Assembly (NCBI RefSeq): GCF_020509005.1
Contig: NC_063018.1
Span: 124,001-188,000, forward strand
Length of the DNA stretch: 64,000 nucleotides
From: Fulvia fulva
Lineage: Eukaryota > Ascomycota > Dothideomycetes > Mycosphaerellales > Mycosphaerellaceae
Reading direction: 5' to 3'
Shown here piece by piece: positions 34,210 through 43,809 of the stretch. Both the position numbers and the translations under genes were made by a program. The notes beneath the pieces were generated by a model. That model was given only the letters and a program-made list of their open reading frames with translations, made no database searches and was not told the origin of the DNA. How positions within the stretch are numbered: the stretch's first letter is position 1; each line of letters opens with the position of its first letter.

Positions 34210-34968
34210 GGCTGCAATTCTGCTGTGAAGACTCCTACCTCTTTCATACCATGTGAGCACAAGTCGCTGACTTTAAGTTCATGTTCGTACACGAGCTTGC
34301 CGGCGATGCCGCCTCGAAATAGAAGGCGTTTACCTGCAAGGATGCACCTGACATTGTTCGTTTCTTAGCCAGTACGGCCTGGAGTCGCTGCGCGTGGTCG
34401 CGATAGGTGGAAGTCGAAGCATGTTCTTTGAAGTACAGACTTGGCTGTCGATCAGACATATGTTCAGTCTGCTTGACGGAGGAGAAAAGAGGATGATTCC
34501 CGTCGTGAAAGGAGAAAGAAGTTGTTGCCCGACGTCATCCATGCTCTTGCCAAGGCCACTTCTCCAAGTCTTAGAATATCTTCCACCAATCAACACTGAC
34601 ATGTCACCTTCGCGGCTGAAGACACGCTTTAGCCTCGTGCCAGCCATGCCGGGTACGACAACATCACTCCATCTTGGCTCCGCCGGCGTGAAGCACCCAC
34701 TTTTTCGCTATCCAGCATCAACACTCCTTGGTGGACAGCATGTTCGCTCTGAGCCGAACAATGCAACGGCCGCATAGCCGGGCTGTCGAGCGCCACCTGC
34801 GCACAGCGCGCATGAACACGAGCAAGAGGCATGATCGTAGACCAGCTAAGTGTTGTGGATATCTCGGCAAGGTACTGTCTATAAAGCGCCACAATACCTC
34901 GTGCATTGCACAACGACACCTCTTTGCTGCTGGTCGTCTGTTGATTCTGGCTTGAGCCTGTGTTCAAA
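34210..34968. promoter_or_regulatory. Divergent promoter region between GH43 and the sugar transporter
   Basis: The 759 bp between the two start codons should contain both promoters. I could not identify a confident site for XlnR/AraR-type or CreA regulators by eye. No gene is supported inside. Confidence 0.45.
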
Positions 34969-36576
34969 ATGTATCGCTTCTCTAACATCTACGTCTTGGC
35001 CGCCTTCGGCACGATTGGAGGTGCGCTCTTCGGCTTCGATGTCTCCTCCATGAGTGCCTGGCTGGGCACCGAGCAGTACAACAACTACTTCAACTCACCT
35101 GGATCGGATCTTCAGGGCGGGATCACGGCTTCTATGAGCGGTGGCAGTTTAATCGGTGCAATCGCAGCTGGATTCCTGGCAGACAAGCTCGGGCGCAAGA
35201 TGGCTCTCCAGATCGCCTGTTGCATCTTCGTCGTCGGCTGCGCCATTGTCTGCTCCTCGCGGAACGTCGGTCAGCTCATTGCTGGCAGAATTGTCAACGG
35301 TCTCGCCATCGGTATCTGCTCCAGTCAAGTCTGCGTCTACCTCGCCGAATTGGCACCCAGCAAGATCCGAGGAAGAATCGTTGGTATTCAGCAATGGTCC
35401 ATCGAGTGGGGTATCTTGATAATGTACCTGATCTGCTACGGATGCGCGCAGACTATCGACGGTCCAGCTGCCTTCCGCGTAGCTTGGGGTGTTCAGGGCT
35501 TCCCAGCCATCATCCTCTTCTTCGCATTGTTCTTCTTTCCAGAGAGCCCACGTTGGCTTGCGGGCAGGGAAAGGTGGGAAGAGGTGCTCGATATTCTGGC
35601 TGAGCTTCACGGAAACGGCAACAAGAATGATCCAGTTGTGCTTGCTGAATTCGAGGAAGTACGTGAGGCGCAACGCATTGCTGCGGAGGCACAGGGTGTT
35701 GGCTTCTTCGAGCTGTTCGGACCACGAGTCTGGAAGCGAACTCTGGCTGGTACCTCTGTACAGATGTGGCAGCAGCTCCTGGGAGGCAATGTGGTATGTA
35801 TTGCAGGCAAGGCTTCAACCAGTGTCGTGATCTAACATTTGTTACAGGCTATGTACTACGTCGTCTACGTCTTCCAGATGGCAGGCTTGGACGGCAACGT
35901 CAACCTCTACTCGTCCGCCATCCAGTATGTGATCTTCCTGGTTACCACAGGAATCATGCTTCCATTCATCGACCGCATCGGACGTCGCCAGCTTCTCATC
36001 GGTGGCGCAATCATCTGCATGTGTCTCCACTACAGCACCGCAGGTGTCATGGCAACATATGGCAGACCAGTATCGAACGTATTCGGCAACGAGAACCTGA
36101 AGCTCGAAATCACTGGCGCTCCAGGCAAAGCAGTCATCGCACTATCATACATCTTCACCGGCATCTATGGTCTCACCTGGGCACCTACTGGCTGGATCTA
36201 CTGCAGTGAAGTCTTCCCCCTCAAGTACCGAGCGAAGGGTGTCGGTCTCTCGGCCGCCACGAACTGGATATTCAACTTCGCCCTCGCTTACTTCCTTCCA
36301 CCGGCTTTCAAGAACATTACTTGGAAGACATACATTGTGTTTGGTGTGTTCTGCACTGTGATGATCTTTCACATCTTCTTTACGTATCCAGAGACAGCGC
36401 AGAAGACACTTGAAGAGATCGATGTGGTCTTCGACAGCAAGATTCCTCCATGGAGAACAAGCAAGGTTGAGGCTCATGCTCTTGAGGCGAGAGCACAGAA
36501 GATTGATGAGGAGGGTGCTGGTAGCGATGGCTTTGAGAATGAGAAGGAAGATGTTGACAGGAAAGAGGTAGCATGA
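34969..36576 (+). CDS. MFS sugar transporter
   Basis: Two exons (34969-35793 and 35848-36576) encode 517 residues with about 12 hydrophobic helices. The family (sugar porters of the major facilitator superfamily) moves hexoses or pentoses by proton symport or facilitated diffusion across the plasma membrane. Signatures: GGALFGFDVSSMS in helix 1, DKLGRKMAL in the loop 2-3 motif, AGRIVNGLAIG, YLAELAPSKIRGRIVG, PESPRWLAG before the central loop, and after the intron DRIGRRQLLIGG, then YCSEVFPLKYRAKGVGLSAA and the tail motif PETAQKTLEEID. The start at ATG 34969 fits MYRFSNIYVLAAFGTIGG. The specific sugar is unknown; the neighbouring GH43 gene makes arabinose or xylose plausible. Confidence 0.93.
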
Positions 36577-36675
36577 TATCCTACAGTGGATCGAAGATGA
36601 CCATCGCCCTGTTTCTCCGATACGCACGCTGTGCTACACTAAACGGCCTACATGCCTCGCTGACTTGTATACTAC

Positions 36676-37254
36676 TCACCAGCCTTTAGGCATGACGGGA
36701 AATCCCCGTTGATCAACATTCTCACTCTCGACTCTCGGCGCAACGGTCCTTTCAGCTGATGCACCGCGATAATCTTCAACATCCAAGCTGCCACCAGACA
36801 TCTCAGGGTCATCATCGTCCTCTATACTTGGCGTGGCAACCCTCCCACCAGAAACCCGATAATTCTCATCATCCTCGATCCTCCTTTTGAACCCGTTCCA
36901 CATGGCTATCTTACTGTCCATCTTCCGATAGAGCTCTCTCTTCTCCTCTCCCATCAGAAGGGCAAGCAACTCGTCGCACAGCTTATCGACGGCTTGAATG
37001 GACTTCCAGCGCAGGCCGCGCCGGGTGCGTAGAGCATACCACATGCTCTGGACGGTGCCGATCATCGCCTCTGCTCGTCGCCCAGGAGCTGGCGGCGATA
37101 TGAGTCTTTCGAGCTGCTCAGTCATGCCTTTGGCTTTTTTGTATTCTTTTTTGAAGCCAAGGTCTCGCGCAAGTCGATAGAAGCTATTGCCACGAGGGAT
37201 CAGAGCCTGGGCTCTTTCGATGATTTGAAACATTGGGTCTAGGCGTCCGGGCAT
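36676..37254 (-). CDS. Hypothetical helical protein, member 1 of a local tandem family
   Basis: An intronless frame of 192 residues from ATG 37254, rich in Arg/Lys/Glu and predicted helical, with an acidic, low-complexity tail. It shares a weak pattern with the next two genes on the same strand. Early on there is a helix like FQIIERAQALI. Later comes a block of a Cys, two acidic or amide residues and a hydrophobic run (KLCDELLALL), then LYRKM, which aligns with MCEQLAGLL and KCEQMAGVL followed by TYEIW and FYEVL. It lacks their MGN start. The function is unknown. Relatedness is inferred by eye from short motifs. Confidence 0.5.
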   Translation of the reverse strand: MPGRLDPMFQIIERAQALIPRGNSFYRLARDLGFKKEYKKAKGMTEQLERLISPPAPGRRAEAMIGTVQSMWYALRTRRGLRWKSIQAVDKLCDELLALLMGEEKRELYRKMDSKIAMWNGFKRRIEDDENYRVSGGRVATPSIEDDDDPEMSGGSLDVEDYRGASAERTVAPRVESENVDQRGFPVMPKGW

Positions 37255-37595
37255 GGTTGTGTCCTCCGTTTTATGATGGAAACTCTGAGGATGGAGCTGA
37301 GCCGTATGCTTCGAACGCGAGCTTCATCTTGTAAGTTCAGTTCCCATTGTTTGCTTGCTTGCTACGAGGCTTGGATCGTGTTGGTCATCTATGTACCGAG
37401 AGGGGTGAGACATGAGTCGACTCACGCAGTGGACGCAGAACTGTCTCAGAGAGGTTATGGATCATGACCACGGTGCTTCTGGCTGCTTCAAAGAGGGTCG
37501 TTAGATATCATGTAGAGGCCGAAGGACGAGTAAAACAGCATTCGGCAGCTCTCTCAAACCACAGAGATCCTGTGCCTGCGCTCCCCTCTCAAGCA
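37255..37595. other. Intergenic region between family members 1 and 2
   Basis: About 340 bp, no supported gene or repeat. Confidence 0.4.
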
Positions 37596-37967
37596 TCAAG
37601 ATCCTCCAGTCTTCAGACCCGCCTTCTCACGCTGCCTCTTCAGGAGTACCCCAAAGTTCTCACTGTCCTCTCTCACTTTCGCCTCTCTATACTCAGGACA
37701 CTTAGCCTCCCAAATCTCATAGGTCTCGCTCGCATCCTCCGAGTCCAGCAGTCCTGCCAGTTGCTCACACATCACCTGCACTACGTCGATCGGTGGCTTC
37801 TTCTCCTTGAGGATCTCCTCCAGCTAGGTGGTGACGGTGTCGAGACGCTTGCTGTGTTCGATGCTTCCGGGGAAGTAGGACAGTGGGTATTGGCTTCGAA
37901 CCCGGGCAACGAGTTCGTGAGCTTTGGTGAGGAGGTCGGTGTGGGTTTTGCTTGGGGTGTTGCCCAT
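37596..37967 (-). pseudogene. Member 2 of the tandem family, broken by an internal TAG
   Basis: From ATG 37967 the frame reads MGNTPSKTHTDLLTKAHELV and is interrupted by TAG at codon 48 (37826-37824). It then continues in the same frame (LEEILKEKKPPIDVVQVMCE, and further TYEIWEAKCPEYREAKVRE) to a stop at 37598-37596, in all 123 sense codons. The in-frame start MGNxxS is a typical N-myristoylation signal shared with member 3. A longer frame upstream (from 38048) starts MASPSTPTSGSK, but the shared MGN start is preferred. CAG-to-TAG would explain the stop. The function is unknown. Confidence 0.6.
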
Positions 37968-38444
37968 CTTGAGGAGGGACCAAATTTTGTTTGGTGCTGA
38001 GTTTGAAGGTGACTTGGAGCCTGAAGTCGGTGTCGAGGGAGAAGCCATAGTGGAGGAGGTCTTCGAGGTCGGTGAGGGTATGTCAGAGGTGTTTGCTGAT
38101 GTGCTGGATGGTTGGAGTTCTCTTTGTGTAGGCAGTGGCAGCGGTCTTGAATATTATGTAGTTATCGAAGGTGCCGTTATGGTTCGGTGCATGTTGCTCA
38201 AGGCTAGAAGGATAGAAAGTGAAGAGGTCAGCGTCAGCACGTGCAAGTGCACGGATCACATGCTGAGTTCCGAGACTAAGCAAACGTCAACATTTTTTCA
38301 GAAGTAACGCAGCGCCTGTTTGTACTCACATGTGAATCACATCACAATGTCGATCCGGTCTCGCCCCATACACGCATTCTCTCTCTGTCTCTCTTTCCCG
38401 CCCTACGCCTGAATCAATTTTCTCATGTCTTCCCTATGCTCATT
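37968..38444. other. Intergenic region between family members 2 and 3
   Basis: About 480 bp, no supported gene. A short CT-rich run is seen near 38371-38402. Confidence 0.4.
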
Positions 38445-38756
38445 TTAATTCCCCCTTGCTCTCGCCTTTACTGCCGGATCACTCGCGAACAGTACCTCGT
38501 AGAAAGTCTTCAGATCCGGACTCGCCAATACCCCTGCCATCTGCTCACACTTGTCCTGCATCTTCTCGAAGTCGGGGTTCTTCTTGCCGAGTTGCGTCTC
38601 AAGATCTGCGAGCAACGGGTAGGCTCGTCCCTCCAGATAGCTCGCGTGCGAGGGCTGTGGTTCTGGGAGCGGAAAGCTATCACGGCCACTCTTGACGAGT
38701 TTGCGAGCTTCGGCGATGATGTTGGTCTTTTGCTCGGTGCTGAATTTGTTGCCCAT
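38445..38756 (-). CDS. Hypothetical small protein with N-myristoylation-like start, member 3 of the tandem family
   Basis: An intronless frame of 103 residues from ATG 38756 begins MGNKFSTEQKTNIIAEARKL and continues with LLADLETQLGKKNPDFEKM, KCEQMAGVL and FYEVL. The start MGNKFS fits the myristoylation consensus (Gly2, Ser6). The chain is helical, charged and has no signal peptide or membrane segment, so a membrane-tethered cytosolic protein is the simplest inference. A 50-residue longer frame exists upstream (from 38906) but its sequence is low quality. The order of motifs matches member 2 over the whole length. I do not recognise a named domain. Confidence 0.6.
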   Translation of the reverse strand: MGNKFSTEQKTNIIAEARKLVKSGRDSFPLPEPQPSHASYLEGRAYPLLADLETQLGKKNPDFEKMQDKCEQMAGVLASPDLKTFYEVLFASDPAVKARARGN

Positions 38757-39395
38757 GGTGAGATGGGTCTTCGACTTGTTGGGTTTATGGTTTGGTGTGT
38801 TGGTGAGTGAAGATGTGGTTATATGATTCGGTCTGTTCGGTTTGCTGTGACCTTGTGGCGGAAAATACCCCTTGGTGCCAAGCCAGCTGGCCCAAACGTT
38901 CAGCATGTGATTTGTGTGCTATCACGACAGCCGACTGAAATATGACTGAGCTTTCACATGCCAACATGGTCTGAAAGGATGTGGGAGCTTGATGTTCTGC
39001 GGCATGATGTTTGCATCATGTTTTCCTTGGCTTCGTCGTATCATAGACTGCATTCGGGAGATGCAGTGTGAGAGCTGCAATATCAACTGTCATTACGACG
39101 TCTGAGGTATCCATTCACCCCCCTCGACACTTGTACCCAATTCTACTGCCACAGTCTGACTCTACACATCAGTACTGCGAACAGCTCATTCCAGACCCTT
39201 CCCCTAGCCCAACCAAAAATGCGCTGCGAGGCGGCGGAGCCAAGCCTCGTATCTGTGCGCCGAAGGTGCTCTTGATGTCGCTAGCCTTATCACTTTCGCT
39301 GGCCTTACTATCGCTGGCCTTACTGTCGCTGCCCTTCGACAAGCGCTACCCTTGCTGCCCTTCGACAAGCGCTGCCCTTCGACAAGCTGCTTCCG
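38757..39395. other. Last host-like spacer before the transposon island, with short tandem repeats
   Basis: No gene is supported. At about 39276-39392 an imperfect run repeats TCGCTGGCCTTACTA-like units and then CTGCCCTTCGACAAGCG-like units several times. Base composition is still balanced here, unlike the DNA that follows. Confidence 0.5.
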
Positions 39396-39900
39396 AGACC
39401 TGAAGTTAATGCTGTTTCTTCATTTCTAGGGAAGACCCCTAGGACCCCCTTGCCTGCGGCTGGCCTCGCCGGGAGCAATCTATATTTCGTTTCGCAGTGT
39501 CGCTCCGCTAGGCGCAATAACCTTCGCTCGAGTGTTCGTAGGCTTACACGTCGCGCTAGAAAGCGTAGCGCTAATTGGTAAGCGTTAGCGAGCTAAGTTT
39601 AGCGCTACGCTTTCTTGCGCTCTAATGCCTCTTATAACGCGCCTTTGGCGCAATTAGCTCGCCTAATTATATTGTTGTATAATTCCTTCGAAGTTACTTT
39701 ATAGAGGCATCCCACTAATATATATAAAATGATATATTGAAAGGCCTCCGTCCTTATTAAAATGAGCGAAGGGCAGGCCCCGTAGCTCAAGAAACAAATT
39801 GTTCGCTATCGTCGCGGGGTCTATAATACCGCTGTCGTCGTAATACCGCTACGTTAGCTATCGTCGTAGTTCGATCCGTCGCTCGGAAGGGGATCTACCG
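39396..39900. other. Junction DNA between host genes and transposon island
   Basis: Composition changes sharply to TA-rich DNA full of TA dinucleotides and CTAG. No gene is seen. An inverted repeat at 39553-39620 lies here. It may be the end of an unrecognised element or a RIP-mutated 5' part of LINE A. Confidence 0.4.
39553..39620. repeat. 22-bp inverted repeat with 24-nt loop
   Basis: The arm at 39553-39574 (core AGAAAGCGTAGCGCTAA, 39558-39574) is matched in reverse complement at 39599-39620 with one mismatch. The 17-bp core is perfect. Confidence 0.9.
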
Positions 39901-42414
39901 CGCCGGGGCTAAGAAGCGAGCTAATTAAATAATTGTAAGTGTTAAACAGGTACGATTTGATAGTAGCGGAGTGGAGTAAGAGATCAATCTTTAACTAGCT
40001 AATAGTACGAGTATATAGCAATATATTAGAAACTAATATATTGATTATATTAGATGTCTATCTAAGCTAAAGAGGAGAGAAGGTAACTCCCTATAAGCTA
40101 AGTCATCGTAGATACCTTAGGCTACTAGATTACTTCCTAATTATTAACTCCCTTTAAGATACTATATCTTAATACTATATAATATAGACAACGCTAGAAG
40201 GGAAGGCGAAGGCGTTCGCCGACTACTTCTTTACGATAGAGTTAATAGCCGACCTAACGGATATAGAGGGAACAATCTACCCGGAGCTACTCGATATATA
40301 CTAGATAGTAGGCGAGGAGGAGATAAAGGAGATTATAGGAAAGCTAAAGGGCCGTAAGGCCCCGGGACCCGACGGTATCCTAAACCTCCTCCTTAAAGAA
40401 TATAAAGAAGAGGTCGCCCTATACCTCGCCGAACTATTTACGGCTTACCTACGTAAGGGATACTACCTACGGCTATTTAAGCGGTCCCTTATAGTCGTCC
40501 TAAAGAAGCTATAGAAGGAAGACTATATAAAGCTAAAGTCCTATAGACCGATCGTACTCCTAAATATAATCGGAAAGATACTAGAGAAGGTAGTAGTAAG
40601 AAGAATTATATAGCTCGTCGAGGATAATAACCTACTCCTAGAGATATAGATAGGTAGTAGGAGCAAACGATCTACCCTAACGGCTATAGAGCTTATTACT
40701 AAATAGGTTTATACTCTCTAGTACTATAGACGGAATAGGGTTATATTACTATTATCTCTCGATATCTTAGGGGTATTCGATAACGTCTCCTACGAGCGAC
40801 TCCTCTATATCCTACGGTAAAAAGGAATCCCGTAGGAGGTAATAAGTTTCGTAAACTCCTTCCTTAAGGAGAGAATAACGTAGATCGTCCTTAGGAAGCG
40901 AAAGGAGAGTAACCTTATATATATAGAATACGGGATCCCCTAGGGCTTAATACTATCCCCGATCCTCTTCTTAATCTTTATAGCGGACCTAATCCTACTA
41001 CTTACCTTACTATAGACGTCGGCCTCGGGGTTCGTCGACGATACGAACATCCTAGCCTAGTTAACGACGACCGAAGAAAACTACCGGCTACTTATAGAAA
41101 GATACGAGGTATATATTACGGCTACGTAAGCGGCCCGCTCGGACCCGCGCTACCGACTTACCTAAATAGGTAAAAGACGAGGTCGTGAAGCTCGTAAGCT
41201 TTATACTAGCGGAGCCTTATCTAGGCTTACTTTAGATAATAGACTACCCTAAGTACCGCCGTAATAGTATACGAGGAATAGGTACGTCGATAATACGGAT
41301 AAGGCGTAAGATAGGGCGTAAATATATTAATACCTTAGAATCGAATAAGTTCTATAAAGAAGAGAAGATAAGAAAGTCGCGAAGCCGCGATAAAGTAAAC
41401 GTCGAGGTTAGGGTCTAGGGTCCGGGCGCGCTAGCGTACTAGGTTACGTAACACTAAGTATAGCCTTACGAGGTAAACCGTAATAGTCGATACGGCGCCC
41501 GTTTCGCCCCGGAAAAGTACTAGCTTATCTAGTTTAGTAAGGCAAGAACCTACTATAATATATAAGTAATAGTAACTATCTAGGGTTACGTAATAAAGCC
41601 CTCTCCCGAATTACGAGTCCTAGGAATCTAGCTAGACCCTAAGCTTAGCTAGAACCCCTAGATTAGGAAAGCCTAGAATAGAGCCTAGGTTAACGAGGCT
41701 ATAATAACTAGACTTATAACGTTAATAGAGGGAGCTACGTTTAATAAGGTAAGGATTATATAGAAGACGATTATAAAACTAGTAATACTCTACGGGGCCT
41801 AGATATAGGGGATAGGAGGAGTAGGTAAACCGATCCCGAAGCGGATAGAGGGACCTCTAAACCGGACGTAGGCCGCGAACCTTAGACGGATACTAGGAGC
41901 CTATAAGATAACGCTAACGAGAGTAGCGGAGGTAGAGATAGGGTCCCCCCCGATTAAACATTATATTAAGGGAATGAGGATCTAATACGCTAAGAAGACG
42001 GCGGATTATCTAGTATAATAAGCTATTTAGGACTCTACGAAGAAGATCGCTAGGAGGTACAACCGACTACCTAGCCTTAGGGTACGTTAAAGCTAAAAGC
42101 AAGACAACCTATACACGTTTAAAGTCGTTAAGCGAACCTAGGAGTAGCTAGAGAGGAAGGAGGAGGAGTAAAAGGTACGGAGGAAAAAGGGTAGTAAGGT
42201 AAAGACGTAAAGCCTCGTAGAGTAGGTAGCGGGCTACCTTTAGGAATAGGAATATAAAGAGAATTCCCTACTAAATCGAGGAGCCCTAGCCTTACGCCCC
42301 TTCTAGAGACATAACTACCTACTCTACCGTGACCTAATAAGGGCCGAAGTAAGTATCGCAATATATATTAGGTCCAAATATATCGGATTAAGGGCCTACC
42401 TATATAGAAGGAAA
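39900..42414 (+). mobile_element. LINE A: RIP-degraded non-LTR retrotransposon, 5' part
   Basis: From about 40190 the plus strand reads as a LINE reverse transcriptase riddled with TAG/TAA stops: GKLKGRKAPGPDGI, LKSYRPIVLLNIIGKILEKV, LLSLDILGVFDNVSYERLL, GFVDDTNILA (the catalytic FVDD) and later GARFAPEKY and LNRT-stop-AANLRRILGAY. The frame runs on to LIRAEVSIAIYIRSKYIGL and AYLYRRK at 42414. There LINE B interrupts it; the reading resumes at 47396. About 370 bp of unaligned sequence sits inside the RT region near 41115-41485. The 5' end is not defined. It is of the Tad1/I-like type and a different family from LINE B. Stops fit C-to-T changes on both strands at CpA. Confidence 0.8.
42400..42414 (+). 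repeat. Left target-site duplication of LINE B
   Basis: CTATATAGAAGGAAA here is repeated exactly at 47381-47395, on the other side of LINE B. The perfect core is 14-15 bp, a length typical of LINE target-primed insertion. Confidence 0.85.
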
Positions 42415-42487
42415 ACGACAAAGGATTCCTTCTACTACTACTTATAAGTTGTATATACTATACCTGAAGGTTAGAACGGATTGAAAA

Positions 42488-43648
42488 ATGGCGACGACGA
42501 CGGTAGTAGACGACCGAGAGCAAGGGGGAGACGAGTGGAGGACGCTCTGCAAGAAGGCGGAAGAGATGGTAGCGGCAGAAGAAGGGAGGTTTCCGGAGAG
42601 AGCACTGAAAGGAGTAATGAGCGAACTGCTCGGGGGACTGAAGGCGCTCAAACGACAAACAAGCACTACGATCAACATGGCAATCGAGGCAGCAACACGA
42701 AACGCAAGAAACAACCCTCAAAGAGACCCGAGACAGACCCAGGGCCCAACGACCTGGGCAACAATCGCGAGCCAACCCACCCCCCCTCAAAGCACAGTAC
42801 TACGAGTCCATATTACGGACCAGAAAGAGAAGGAAGAGATAGGAAAGATGACCGGGAGGGAGATAGTCGAGAAGATCGGAGTAAAGGGAATAGTAGGGGC
42901 AAGGGCAGACAACAAAGGGGTCAAGCTGTTTACAGCACACGTACAGGACAAGAAGGCCCTCGAAATAAACAAGGAGTGGACACTGAAGATCGGGAGCACA
43001 GCGAAAGTCTCCCATCAACAGTACATGGTAATTGCGCATAGGGTCCCACGAACCTTTGATACACAAAGGGATACACCAAACCTCCAGAGGCAAAACTAGG
43101 TAACAGCACCAGGACTACAGATCACAAAGACAGCGTGGGTCAAGAGGAAGATAGAGGAGGGCAAGAGGGCCTCCTCGCTGATCTTATGGGTTGCAACACC
43201 AGAGCAAGCGAACAAGGTCTTAGACCAAGGGTTGTACTGGGACTTTGAGAGGCTGGATGTAGAAATCCATCAGAGCAACCACAGAATCCTTCAATGTTTC
43301 AACTGTCAACAGTACGGACATATTGCCCCAAAGTGTAGCAAAGCCACACCAGTCTGCTCATACTGTGCTAGTGATCACGCGACCCAAGAGTGCCAAAAAC
43401 GGAAGGAGGACACAAGATGCGCAGCATGTGGGAGAAAACACCCGGCATGGTCAAACCAATGCCCAGTTAGACTATCAGCCCAGTGGAGAGCGCGGGAAGC
43501 AAGGGTAACAACACCAACCAGGTTCCTAGTAGGTGAACAGAAACAACTAGAGAGAACCACCCACCCGAATAAGAGACCCCGGCCACAAGAGGAGCCACAA
43601 ATAGTGCCAGCAATAGGGAGACTAACGTTCTTATATAAGGCAGCGTAG
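42488..43648 (+). pseudogene. LINE B ORF1, gag-like nucleic-acid-binding protein
   Basis: The frame opens at ATG 42488 (MATTTVVDDREQGGDEW) and is broken once by TAG at 43097-43099. It then runs to a stop at 43646-43648, about 385 sense codons. The C-terminal part has three Cys/His knuckles: CFNCQQYGHIAPKC, CSYCASDHATQEC and CAACGRKHPAWSNQC, the pattern of ORF1 proteins in Tad1-like LINEs. These bind element RNA in the ribonucleoprotein. Gln-rich and Arg-rich parts follow. It is a single copy; the tandem array repeats only its last 72 bases. Confidence 0.82.
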
Positions 43649-43809
43649 AGCAATAGACAAATAAGAATCAACCAAATAATAGGGAGCTAACCCTAAAGGG
43701 AAGAACAGGAGGAGGGACGGGAAAACCAATAGCAAGACTAATAGCAAGACTAAACGGACCTAGATACAAACATGTCCTAATGCCTTATACTAGCAGACTA
43801 TTAATCATT

